Source: a virus. Taken from it: a DNA stretch of 31,143 nt. This document shows positions 7,194-13,201 of the stretch, piece after piece. The translations under genes were made by a program, and so were the position numbers. Each line of letters starts with the position of its first letter. Position 1 is the first letter of the stretch. The notes below the pieces were generated by a model that did not search any database, was not told where the DNA came from, and worked only from the letters and a program-made list of their open reading frames with translations. Where the stretch lies: the IMG/VR virus record IMGVR_UViG_3300027777_000015, positions 1-31,143 of that record; one strand, given 5' to 3'.

Positions 7194-8035
7194 AAAACAA
7201 CGTACATAAATTTGTAGTGCCTTTTGAAAACAAAAAGGTTCTTTTGCTCTCGGATTTGCATTGGGATAATCCACATTGTGATAGAGTACTATTAAAAAAA
7301 CATTTAGATTTAGCACTTGCTGGTAATCACGATGTACATTTAAACGGTGATACTTTCTGTTTGATGCAAGGTGCATACGATCCCCGAAAAAGTAAAGATA
7401 GCATAAGACCTGAACACAACGTAAATAACTATTTAGATGCAGTTGTGAATACTGCAATTGATTGGTTTAAACCTTATGCAAAAATTATCAAAGTTGTTGG
7501 GTATGGGAATCACGAAACAAACATTATCAAAAGGCAAGAAACAGACGTTATAGAAAGATTTGTTTTTGGACTTAATCGTGAATGCAATACTGAAATACAA
7601 ACAGGTGGTTATGGTGGATGGATAATTTATCAATTTGTAGATAAGAAAACAATTCGTAAAGCATTTAAAATAAAATATTTTCACGGTAGTGGTGGTGGTG
7701 GACCAGTTACACGTGGTGTAATTCAGTTCAATAGAATGTCAACATTTATAGAAGGTGCAGATATGATATGGATGGGACACGTTCACGAATGTAACGAGGT
7801 AGTTTATACTAATGAATGCTTGGATAATCAAAACAATATTAGACTGCGTAATATTTTGATGGTGCGTACTGCTACCTACAAAGAAGAGTATAACAATGGT
7901 TTAGGAGGTTGGCACGTGGAGAGAATGTCAACGCCCAAGCCTACCGGAGGTCGATGGTTAGAGATTTGCCCTGAAAGAAAAGTAATTAATGGTAATGAAC
8001 AATCAATATTAACTGCATTTACATATCGTGCCTAA
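7190..8035 (+). CDS. Calcineurin-like metallophosphoesterase
   Basis: This 281-residue protein carries the metal-binding motifs of the calcineurin-like family in order: SDLHWDN (D22, H24), NGDTF (D54), GYGNHE (N107, H108), a histidine in YFHGSGGG (H165) and GHVHE (H197, H199). The complete set suggests an active two-metal phosphoesterase. The substrate is not evident; relatives act on nucleic acids, nucleotides or proteins. It lies between spanin and endolysin genes in the late unit, so it may act late in infection. It is encoded with a four-base overlap upstream and eight bases downstream. Confidence 0.88.
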   Translation: MKNNVHKFVVPFENKKVLLLSDLHWDNPHCDRVLLKKHLDLALAGNHDVHLNGDTFCLMQGAYDPRKSKDSIRPEHNVNNYLDAVVNTAIDWFKPYAKIIKVVGYGNHETNIIKRQETDVIERFVFGLNRECNTEIQTGGYGGWIIYQFVDKKTIRKAFKIKYFHGSGGGGPVTRGVIQFNRMSTFIEGADMIWMGHVHECNEVVYTNECLDNQNNIRLRNILMVRTATYKEEYNNGLGGWHVERMSTPKPTGGRWLEICPERKVINGNEQSILTAFTYRA

Positions 8036-8243
8036 AATTAAATGTCATATCGTTATACTCGCAGATTCAGTCTACGAAGACAAAGAACAAGCGTGTGAGT
8101 TTTTAGAAGATGCAATTCTTGACACTGGTTATATTATTGCAGCAAACCAACATTGGGACTATACTGAAATACATTACATAAGTGGACACACATTTGTAAT
8201 TGATTTGGATTTTGACGACTTTTGTAAAAAATGGATAAAGTAA
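8028..8243 (+). CDS. Small protein, 71 aa (unknown)
   Basis: This 71-residue acidic frame starts at GTG 8028, inside the last codons of the phosphoesterase, and ends 13 bases into the next gene. The sequence alternates strands and helices (KCHIVILADSVYEDKEQAC, then a YIIAAN strand and an HTFVIDLDFDDF end). No known motif was recognised. Overlaps on both sides and the absence of another frame support coding. Confidence 0.6.
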   Translation: MPKIKCHIVILADSVYEDKEQACEFLEDAILDTGYIIAANQHWDYTEIHYISGHTFVIDLDFDDFCKKWIK

Positions 8244-8449
8244 ATAAACCAGCACACTACGAAGGTAGTATTGAGTGCATAGAAGCAATCAAATCGTCAA
8301 TGTCAAAAGAAGCATTCAAAGGATATTTGAAAGGCAATATTGAAAAGTATATTTGGCGTTATGATAGAAAGGGTGGGGTTGAAGATTTGCAGAAAGCAGA
8401 ATGGTATTTAAAAAGATTAATTGATGAAACAAGTACAACAATATCTTAA
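8231..8449 (+). CDS. DUF3310-like protein
   Basis: This 72-residue protein begins MDKVNKPAHYEGSIECIEAI. The VNxPxHY motif at residues 4-10, followed by IE-x-IKS and a KYIWRYDRKGG helix, is the signature of DUF3310 (SaV-like) proteins. These occur widely in phages, sometimes fused to nucleotide kinases or other nucleotide-metabolism domains. The function is unknown. Here it stands alone between a hypothetical gene and the endolysin, overlapping both. Confidence 0.8.
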   Translation: MDKVNKPAHYEGSIECIEAIKSSMSKEAFKGYLKGNIEKYIWRYDRKGGVEDLQKAEWYLKRLIDETSTTIS

Positions 8450-9017
8450 TAGGTTCGGATGCAACTTGGTAGTTGACGGAATCATTGGAGACAAAACAAA
8501 AGCAGAATTAAAGAAGTATGTTTTTAACCAAACAAAGGGAATCACATGGGTTCGATGCGATAAACAACTTACCAATACTTTTGACGATTTTGGGGTGTTG
8601 TGGGTTAATGGTGAAGTTACCGAAGTATTCCCGTGTTCAACTACTGCCGGAAAACATTATATAAACAACCCTATCACTTATGGTGGTGTAACAGGTACTG
8701 CAATTGCGTGTTCACAATTAGTTTATGGATCACATCAGTTCAAAACGGCTGCAAATTGGAAATCTTTATGGTTAGGTTGTCCATACTTTCAACAAATCAA
8801 ACCTATTCAAATTTTTCGTGACGGGAATAAGGATGCTAATATAGATGAAAAAGTAATTCAAAAAGGATTGTTTGGAATTAACTTTCACCAAGCTGGTTTA
8901 GGTAATTTCATTGACAATTGGAGTGCTGGTTGTCAAGTTGTGCCGAAAGCATATTGGTTAAAAGTTATACCATATTTTAAAGATGGCGAAATTATAGATT
9001 TTAGTTTGATTTACTAA
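8424..9017 (+). CDS. Endolysin: peptidoglycan-binding domain plus L,D-transpeptidase-like domain
   Basis: This 197-residue protein starts at ATG 8424; a TTG precedes it in frame. The N-terminus (QQYLNRFGCNLVVDGIIGDK, residues 5-24) matches the PG_binding_1 repeat. The rest ends in GINFH (H155) and WSAGCQV (C170), the spaced His and Ser-x-Gly-Cys pattern of YkuD-type L,D-transpeptidase folds. In phages such proteins may cleave peptidoglycan cross-links, so it is the likely endolysin, acting in the periplasm after holin release. No signal peptide is seen, which fits holin dependence. The gene overlaps DUF3310 and the next gene (TAATG). Confidence 0.72.
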   Translation: MKQVQQYLNRFGCNLVVDGIIGDKTKAELKKYVFNQTKGITWVRCDKQLTNTFDDFGVLWVNGEVTEVFPCSTTAGKHYINNPITYGGVTGTAIACSQLVYGSHQFKTAANWKSLWLGCPYFQQIKPIQIFRDGNKDANIDEKVIQKGLFGINFHQAGLGNFIDNWSAGCQVVPKAYWLKVIPYFKDGEIIDFSLIY

Positions 9018-9523
9018 TGGCAAAAGAACCTGATTTCCTCAAAGGACTTGGAATACAAAATATCACCGAAGAAATACAAAGTGGTGGTGTTAATTCTATT
9101 ATCCAAGATTGGGGAAACAAGTTAATTGAAGCACTACGCAGAAAGTTAAAAAACAACAAATCAAATGCAAGTGGTTCGTTATCGGCTAACATACAACCGA
9201 CTATTGAACCAACTTCAAAAGGCGAAAAACTAATAATCACAATGAATGAGTATTGGGTGGATGTCGAAGAAGGACAAGCACCTGGTACTATGGTATCTGC
9301 AAAATCTTTAATTCAATGGATGAAAGAAAAACGCAGATATGGTGCATTTAAAAGTGCATTTGATAAAAGAATTGAATCAGTAGTCGCACGAAAAATCAGT
9401 AAAAATATTTATGCTGGTGGTACAAAGGCAAGACCATTCATAAAACCTACATTAACGCAAAAAAGAATTAACGAATTAAGTCAAAACGTAGCAGATTATT
9501 TTGCTGCAAACCTATTTAAATAA
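9017..9523 (+). CDS. HK97 gp10-like tail completion/neck protein
   Basis: This 168-residue protein contains a long basic helix (WGNKLIEALRRKLKNNK), a strand and turn (YWVDVEEGQAPGTM) and a C-terminal GGTKARPFIKPTL segment. The phrase "valid margin, then A-R-P-F-I-x-P-T" near the C-terminus is characteristic of gp10-like head-tail joining proteins, which usually end with RPFLxPA and a helix. Gene order (after portal and connectors) agrees. It is the last gene of the late unit that starts at 1003. Start ATG 9017 overlaps the endolysin stop by one base. Confidence 0.65.
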   Translation: MAKEPDFLKGLGIQNITEEIQSGGVNSIIQDWGNKLIEALRRKLKNNKSNASGSLSANIQPTIEPTSKGEKLIITMNEYWVDVEEGQAPGTMVSAKSLIQWMKEKRRYGAFKSAFDKRIESVVARKISKNIYAGGTKARPFIKPTLTQKRINELSQNVADYFAANLFK

Positions 9524-9524
9524 A

Positions 9525-9540
9525 TTATTTTGTAAAATAA
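9525..9540. promoter_or_regulatory. Perfect AT palindrome beside promoter P1 (possible operator)
   Basis: TTATTTT (9525-9531), GT, AAAATAA (9534-9540) form a perfect inverted repeat that ends one base before the -33 box of the promoter for the HTH gene. It could be an operator for that protein or a weak terminator for the late unit. There is no following T-run and the stem has only A-T pairs, so an operator seems likelier. Confidence 0.35.
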
Positions 9541-9541
9541 A

Positions 9542-9572
9542 TTTGTTATATTGAAAACTATTTGTATATTTG
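9542..9572 (+). promoter_or_regulatory. Host-type promoter P1 (near-leaderless)
   Basis: TTTG (9542-9545), 19 bases, TATATTTG (9565-9572), an ideal match to the Bacteroidetes sigma consensus. The -7 box ends four bases before ATG 9577, so the message would have almost no 5' leader. The spacer holds ATATTGAAAA (9548-9557), which recurs at the same place in promoter P2 at 21257. Confidence 0.85.
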
Positions 9573-9576
9573 TGCT

Positions 9577-9765
9577 ATGGATATACAAGAAGTAATCAAA
9601 CAAATCAAGTTACACAAGAAGCACGGCATTGTATCAAAGGTCGCTGCACGTACGGGCATATCTATGCCAACTGTTCGTAAATACCTAAATGGTGATGTTA
9701 TACAACCGAAGGTATTAATCATTTTAAACACCGCAATCGACATTATCAATGAAGAATCTATTTAA
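9577..9765 (+). CDS. Small HTH DNA-binding regulator
   Basis: This 62-residue protein starts at ATG 9577, four bases after the -7 box; a longer frame to 9562 would run into the promoter. Residues 19-40 (VSKVAARTGISMPTVRKYLN) form a clear helix-turn-helix with the pattern A-x3-G-[IV]S-x3-V-x-KY. The rest is helical and may support dimerisation. It is the first gene of the replication region and overlaps the next by 17 bases. It probably controls early transcription, perhaps binding the shared elements in P1 and P2. No protease-cleavable domain is present, so it is not a CI-like repressor. Confidence 0.75.
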   Translation: MDIQEVIKQIKLHKKHGIVSKVAARTGISMPTVRKYLNGDVIQPKVLIILNTAIDIINEESI

Positions 9766-10054
9766 TCTTATGGATGAGAATTTGGTGCGTTTAAAAAAGC
9801 TGCAAATGAGTGCAAACTTTTACGAAGGTAAACTACATTTTTTTGATGGTTTTAACGACTACGAGTTTGACGAAGAATTGGTAAAAAGTTTACTAATAGA
9901 AAACGATGAAGATTTAGTAAACGAGTTTACACACTACGAAGAAGACGAAGACGGATCACCAACTACACATATTATGTGGGCAATTATGGAAGATTTTGCA
10001 CAATTTAGTTTGTGTGATGCTATTGACAAATTAATAACAGATAATAAACTATGA
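9749..10054 (+). CDS. Acidic protein, 101 aa (unknown)
   Basis: This 101-residue protein is strongly acidic, with clusters such as DYEFDEELV, ENDEDLVNEF and HYEEDEDGSP. It has no membrane segment or known motif. It overlaps the HTH gene upstream and the ERF gene downstream (ATGA), so it is co-expressed with recombination genes. High acidity would suit a DNA mimic or a partner of a basic DNA-binding protein, but this is speculation. Confidence 0.65.
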   Translation: MKNLFNLMDENLVRLKKLQMSANFYEGKLHFFDGFNDYEFDEELVKSLLIENDEDLVNEFTHYEEDEDGSPTTHIMWAIMEDFAQFSLCDAIDKLITDNKL

Positions 10055-10587
10055 AAGAACTATTTAATTCAGTAAGCAATTTTCAGGCAGAATGTTCGAA
10101 GATTAGCAAAGACGCATCTAATCCTTTTTTTAAAGGTTCAAAGTATGCAACACTCCCACACATTTTAAGTATCATTACACCTATTCTTAAAAAGAATGGT
10201 TTGTTGATTGTGCAACCAGTTATGAATAATTGTGTTGTTACAAAGTTGATTCACATCGAAACTGGTCAAACAATAGAAAGTGTTTATGACATTTTATGCA
10301 AAGATGCAACCAACCCACAACAACTTGGTAGTGGTGTAAGTTATGCACGTAGATATTCAATTTCATCTATATTGAATCTAAATATAGACGATGACGATGA
10401 CGGCAATGCAGCGACTGGTAATGTAGCACCACAATCTAAACAAGTTGCAAAAGAAGATTTAAACCCAAAGCATAGCAATTGGGCAAAGGCAAAAGAACAT
10501 CTACAAACGGGTGGACTAATGGAAGACATCGAAAGAAAATACACTATTAGTGCAGAAAACAAAAAGTTATTGATTGCAGCAAAATGA
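10051..10587 (+). CDS. ERF-family single-strand annealing protein
   Basis: This 178-residue protein shows the ERF hallmarks: a helix with FQAEC (11-15), FFKGSKYATLPHIL (26-39), the block GSGVSYARRYSISSILNL (93-110) and an acidic DDDDDGNA (113-120). ERF proteins bind single-stranded DNA and anneal complementary strands during phage recombination and replication. The YqaJ-like exonuclease directly downstream supplies the partner activity, giving a Red-like two-gene module. The C-terminal third is short and basic. It overlaps the acidic gene by four bases. Confidence 0.87.
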   Translation: MKELFNSVSNFQAECSKISKDASNPFFKGSKYATLPHILSIITPILKKNGLLIVQPVMNNCVVTKLIHIETGQTIESVYDILCKDATNPQQLGSGVSYARRYSISSILNLNIDDDDDGNAATGNVAPQSKQVAKEDLNPKHSNWAKAKEHLQTGGLMEDIERKYTISAENKKLLIAAK

Positions 10588-10604
10588 AATTTTGATTTAA
10601 ACTT

Positions 10605-11243
10605 ATGGAAATTACAATAACAAATAACGAAAGCGAATGGCTCAAAGTACGTGAAGGTAGATTTACCGCAAGTGACATACACAAGCTAATGGGTACTCCG
10701 AGAAACAAATCGGAGTACTTAAGCGAAACTGCAAAGTCTTTTGTCTACGAAAAAGCAAGTGAACTACTAACTGGTATTCGCAAACCAATTTGGGGTGAAG
10801 CATTAACGTGGGGAACTGAAAACGAAAAAGAAGCATTTGAAGTATTCCAACAAAACCAAGATGACTTTTATACTTACTATGGTGGTGAAACATACACGTT
10901 TATTCCCTATGGTGAGTATTCGGGTTATTCACCTGATGCACTTGGTAGCAATTGTTTGGTAGAAATAAAGAATCCATTCAATAGTGGCATACATTTAAAG
11001 AATCGCAGCATAAAATGTGCTGAAGATTTGCTAAAAATACACCCCGAATACTACTGGCAGATGCAACTTGGTATGATTGCAAGTGCTTGTGAGTTTGGGT
11101 ACTTTGTTTCGTATGACAAAAGGATGCCAGGTACACACAACTTGTTTATATCACACATAGAACTTGAAGATGTGAAAGAAATCATAGACGAAAAGCTATA
11201 TTATGCCAATGAATTATTACAGTCAATTGTCAAATTAATGTAA
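10605..11243 (+). CDS. YqaJ/lambda-exonuclease-family recombinase nuclease
   Basis: This 212-residue protein has the order of motifs of YqaJ-type exonucleases: WLKVREGRFTASDIHKLMG (12-30), WGTENEKEA (69-77), YSPDALG (108-114), LVEIKNP (118-124) and YYWQMQLGM (149-157). D111, E120, K122 and Q152 would form the PD-(D/E)XK catalytic core. The enzyme degrades one strand of duplex ends to make ssDNA for the adjacent ERF protein. A 17-base gap separates it from ERF. Transcription probably continues from P1. Confidence 0.88.
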   Translation: MEITITNNESEWLKVREGRFTASDIHKLMGTPRNKSEYLSETAKSFVYEKASELLTGIRKPIWGEALTWGTENEKEAFEVFQQNQDDFYTYYGGETYTFIPYGEYSGYSPDALGSNCLVEIKNPFNSGIHLKNRSIKCAEDLLKIHPEYYWQMQLGMIASACEFGYFVSYDKRMPGTHNLFISHIELEDVKEIIDEKLYYANELLQSIVKLM

Positions 11244-11279
11244 TATTTTATAATTATTTTTACCAAATTGAAAATAAAG

Positions 11280-11310
11280 TTTGCATTTAAAGAATTAATA
11301 ACTATTTTTG
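11280..11310 (+). promoter_or_regulatory. Host-type promoter P3
   Basis: TTTG (11280-11283), 19 bases, TATTTTTG (11303-11310), matching TTTG-N19-TAnnTTTG. It lies in the 89-base gap after the exonuclease and 22 bases before ATG 11333. The sequence ATTGAAAATAAA, also found in the spacer of P2, lies just upstream of the -33 box. Confidence 0.75.
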
Positions 11311-11332
11311 CTATACAATTAAGAACAACGAT

Positions 11333-11464
11333 ATGAAAAAACAACAAATTTTAAACAACATTGAACTTTTAAAACAAGCATTAAAAGACAAAACAATTAG
11401 CGTAAATGATTATTCAACTTTGTACTTTACGTATTCACAACAATTAAAAAAATTGGGGCTTTAA
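11333..11464 (+). CDS. Small protein, 43 aa (unknown)
   Basis: A 43-residue, mostly helical, basic frame (MKKQQILNNIELLKQALKDK at the start, QQLKKLGL at the end) begins 22 bases after promoter P3. No motif was recognised. A GC-rich inverted repeat covers its stop codon. The good promoter spacing and a plausible helical product support a real gene, perhaps a regulatory peptide. Confidence 0.55.
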   Translation: MKKQQILNNIELLKQALKDKTISVNDYSTLYFTYSQQLKKLGL

Positions 11465-11472
11465 TTAGCCCC
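11455..11472 (+). terminator. Weak hairpin at the end of the 43-aa gene
   Basis: GGGGCT (11455-11460), TTAATT, AGCCCC (11467-11472) form a six-base GC-rich stem, followed by TTTAATAAC. The T-run is poor, so this is a partial terminator or an mRNA end-protecting structure between the 43-residue gene and the next one at 11489. Confidence 0.45.
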
Positions 11473-11488
11473 TTTAATAACAAAAGAT

Positions 11489-11680
11489 ATGGAAAACAAA
11501 ACAACAATTATTCAGCAATTCCCATCATTGACAGAGGCATTTGAATGGGTGGTTACACAAGTTGCAGATGCAACAGTCGGTAACATTACAACTAAACATC
11601 AGTATCAAGGTACAGATGCAGTTATCGGTAGCACGGACAATGTTACTTATGTCGGACTTTTTAATTTAATTGAGCTATGA
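11489..11680 (+). CDS. Small protein, 63 aa (unknown)
   Basis: This 63-residue frame (MENKTTIIQQFPSLTEAFEW) has an N-terminal helix and then a Thr-, Gly- and Val-rich stretch that looks beta-forming. No motif was recognised. It lies after the weak hairpin at 11455 and overlaps the next gene by four bases (ATGA). Confidence 0.6.
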   Translation: MENKTTIIQQFPSLTEAFEWVVTQVADATVGNITTKHQYQGTDAVIGSTDNVTYVGLFNLIEL

Positions 11681-11910
11681 ATTTGTGGGATGGATTAGCA
11701 GTTGTCGGTGCAATGGTAAGCATTGCGTTTTGTGTATGGTGTGTATTAGTTGCATACCAAACTTTACAACAATTTGAAGAAGTAGAACACAAACCATTGC
11801 CTGAAGTTTATGACATTCCAAATTGGGATAAACTTAACCCAATAGGCAAAATGGCAAACAAAGAATTGAAAAAGATGTACAAAGGTAAAATGAAAGGGGA
11901 ATTGGTATGA
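11677..11910 (+). CDS. Small membrane protein, 77 aa
   Basis: This 77-residue protein has one membrane span near the N-terminus (about residues 7-28, AVVGAMVSIAFCVWCVLVAY) and a charged cytoplasmic-type tail ending KKMYKGKMKGELV. The basic tail suggests an N-out, C-in orientation. It overlaps both neighbours by four bases. The role is unknown; superinfection exclusion or host-membrane modulation are possibilities for small early phage membrane proteins. Confidence 0.65.
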   Translation: MNLWDGLAVVGAMVSIAFCVWCVLVAYQTLQQFEEVEHKPLPEVYDIPNWDKLNPIGKMANKELKKMYKGKMKGELV

Positions 11911-12206
11911 CTAAATTACTAATTATAAACCAGGTTAAACAACGTCTTGAAAATAGCACTAAAATGCGTGACGATGATGCGTTATTGATGGCAGACATTT
12001 GGCGAGAACAACTTGAACAAATGGGTGCAAAGTCAATGTACGATGTTTTAAACGCAGTTGCTGGTCGAATGGTACATTCACCTGAATCAATTAGACGATC
12101 ACGTCAAAAGGTACAACAAGACAATCCAAATCTTCGTGGTGTATTTTATTTTAAACGTCACGAAAAAGAAATAGAAGTTTTAAAAGAACTTGAATATATA
12201 AAATAA
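11907..12206 (+). CDS. Conserved phage protein, 99 aa (unknown)
   Basis: This 99-residue helical protein includes DDDALLMADIWREQLEQMG and a motif SPESIRRSRQKVQQDNPNLR (residues 58-77) that I recognise from small hypothetical proteins of many phages, where it often lies near replication genes. The basic SIRRSRQK region could contact nucleic acid. The function is unknown. It is the last gene before the structured RNA at 12225, and promoter P4 begins within its final codons. Confidence 0.7.
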   Translation: MTKLLIINQVKQRLENSTKMRDDDALLMADIWREQLEQMGAKSMYDVLNAVAGRMVHSPESIRRSRQKVQQDNPNLRGVFYFKRHEKEIEVLKELEYIK

Positions 12207-12220
12207 ATAAACTATATTTG
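12189..12220 (+). promoter_or_regulatory. Host-type promoter P4 for the kissing-loop RNA
   Basis: CTTG (12189-12192), 20 bases, TATATTTG (12213-12220). The -33 part lies in the end of the preceding gene. Expected initiation near 12225 coincides with the first base of the GTTAAG stem of the RNA that follows. Confidence 0.75.
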
Positions 12221-12224
12221 TATT

Positions 12225-12319
12225 GTTAAGTGAGATGTCAGATATCTCGATACTTTAACCACTTTTACCCCGTTGAATTTGTTGCAATCTGACTGCTACA
12301 TTTTTGATGGGGTTTTTTT
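12225..12319 (+). ncRNA. Structured RNA/leader with complementary 7-nt hairpin loops
   Basis: About 95 nt from promoter P4 to an intrinsic terminator, with no open frame inside. GTTAAG (12225-12230) pairs with CTTTAAC (12253-12259, one bulge) around hairpin 1: GAGAT, loop GTCAGAT (12237-12243), ATCTC. Hairpin 2 is the terminator: ACCCC/GGGGT at its base and GTTGCA/TGCTAC (one T-T mismatch) at its tip, with loop ATCTGAC (12287-12293). The two 7-nt loops are perfect reverse complements, so an intramolecular kissing complex, or a dimer, is expected. It ends just before the gene at 12325 and the replication genes, so it could be an attenuator or riboswitch-like leader, or a free small RNA. I match it to no known RNA family. 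Confidence 0.65.
12267..12319 (+). terminator. Intrinsic terminator of the kissing-loop RNA
   Basis: ACCCC (12267-12271) pairs with GGGGT (12309-12313), and the stem is extended inside by GTTGCA/TGCTAC. The T-run covers 12313-12319. The stem is long and imperfect and may depend on the state of the apical loop. The next gene starts at 12325. Confidence 0.65.
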
Positions 12320-12324
12320 ATGAA

Positions 12325-12522
12325 ATGAATTTTAAAACAAAAACTACTGTAAAAAACAATTTTGTCGTAATCGATGTATTTCAAGACAATGAATTTTGGC
12401 ACACTTATGATTTTCGCATTGAGAAAATTGAACAATTTTTAAAACAAATATCACATAAACGATGGGGTACTGTTGAGAATTTATTAGAAATTAAAACATC
12501 TACCAGTTATGGCAATATTTAG
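12325..12522 (+). CDS. Small protein, 65 aa (unknown)
   Basis: This 65-residue frame starts at ATG 12325 (MNFKTKTTVKNNFVVIDVFQ). A longer version from TTG 12304 would lie in the terminator hairpin, so I reject it. The product looks like a small strand-rich domain followed by a helix (RIEKIEQFLKQISHKR). No motif was recognised. It overlaps the replication gene by 14 bases. Being directly after the terminator-bearing leader, its expression may depend on readthrough. Confidence 0.55.
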   Translation: MNFKTKTTVKNNFVVIDVFQDNEFWHTYDFRIEKIEQFLKQISHKRWGTVENLLEIKTSTSYGNI

Positions 12523-13201
12523 AAAAATTCATACATCATTTTGGAGTGATACATTTATTCAAGACCTGGATAATGAACATCGATTATTTTATTTATATCT
12601 TTTGACAAATGAACGCACTAAACAATGTGGCATATACGAAATCAGTAAAAAACAAATGTCTTTTGATTTAGGATACAGTATAGATAGAGTATCTAAACTT
12701 ATTAAATACTTTATAAAAATAGGTAAAATTCTATATTCCGAAGATACAAAAGAGATTGCTTTAAAAAATTGGAACAAATATAATGGTTCTTCAAGTCCAA
12801 AAGTTGTAAGTTGCATACAATCAGAACTTAAACAAATAAAAGATAGAGTATTGATAGAGTATGTAAATGGTATATATACTGCATCACAAGAAGAACAAGA
12901 ACAAGAACAAGAAGAAGAACAAGAAAAAGAAGTATTTGATATTAGTGTATTTGAAGAATTTTGGAATTTGTATGAAAAGAAATTAAACAAAGAAGAAAGT
13001 TTAAGTGCATTTAAAAAAATAAAATCAAATGAGTATGATTTAATTAAAAACCATATTCCTATTTTCGTAAAACAATTTAAAGACAAACAATTTCAACCAT
13101 ACTTTTCAACATACTTAAATAAAAAAAGATGGCAAGATGAAGTTGAAGTAAAAAAACCAATAGCACCAAGAATAGAAAGACAAGCAACATTAGATGAATA
13201 A
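12509..13201 (+). CDS. Replication initiator / helicase-loader-like protein
   Basis: This 230-residue protein begins with a winged-helix-like domain (MAIFRKIHTSFWSDTFIQDL; LTNERTKQCGIYEISKKQM; GYSIDRVSKLIKYF, to about residue 90). It then has a Glu/Gln-rich linker (127-141) and a C-terminal domain starting FEEFWNLYEKK (148-158). This plan, a wHTH followed by a flexible linker and a DnaD/DnaB-loader-like end, is common in phage replication proteins located just before DnaB. It probably binds the origin and recruits the helicase. It overlaps the helicase gene by eight bases. Confidence 0.7.
   Translation: MAIFRKIHTSFWSDTFIQDLDNEHRLFYLYLLTNERTKQCGIYEISKKQMSFDLGYSIDRVSKLIKYFIKIGKILYSEDTKEIALKNWNKYNGSSSPKVVSCIQSELKQIKDRVLIEYVNGIYTASQEEQEQEQEEEQEKEVFDISVFEEFWNLYEKKLNKEESLSAFKKIKSNEYDLIKNHIPIFVKQFKDKQFQPYFSTYLNKKRWQDEVEVKKPIAPRIERQATLDE

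Noticed and set aside
12304-12324. Upstream TTG start for the 65-residue gene at 12325
   Set aside because: It would place the start inside the terminator hairpin. ATG 12325 is after the T-run.
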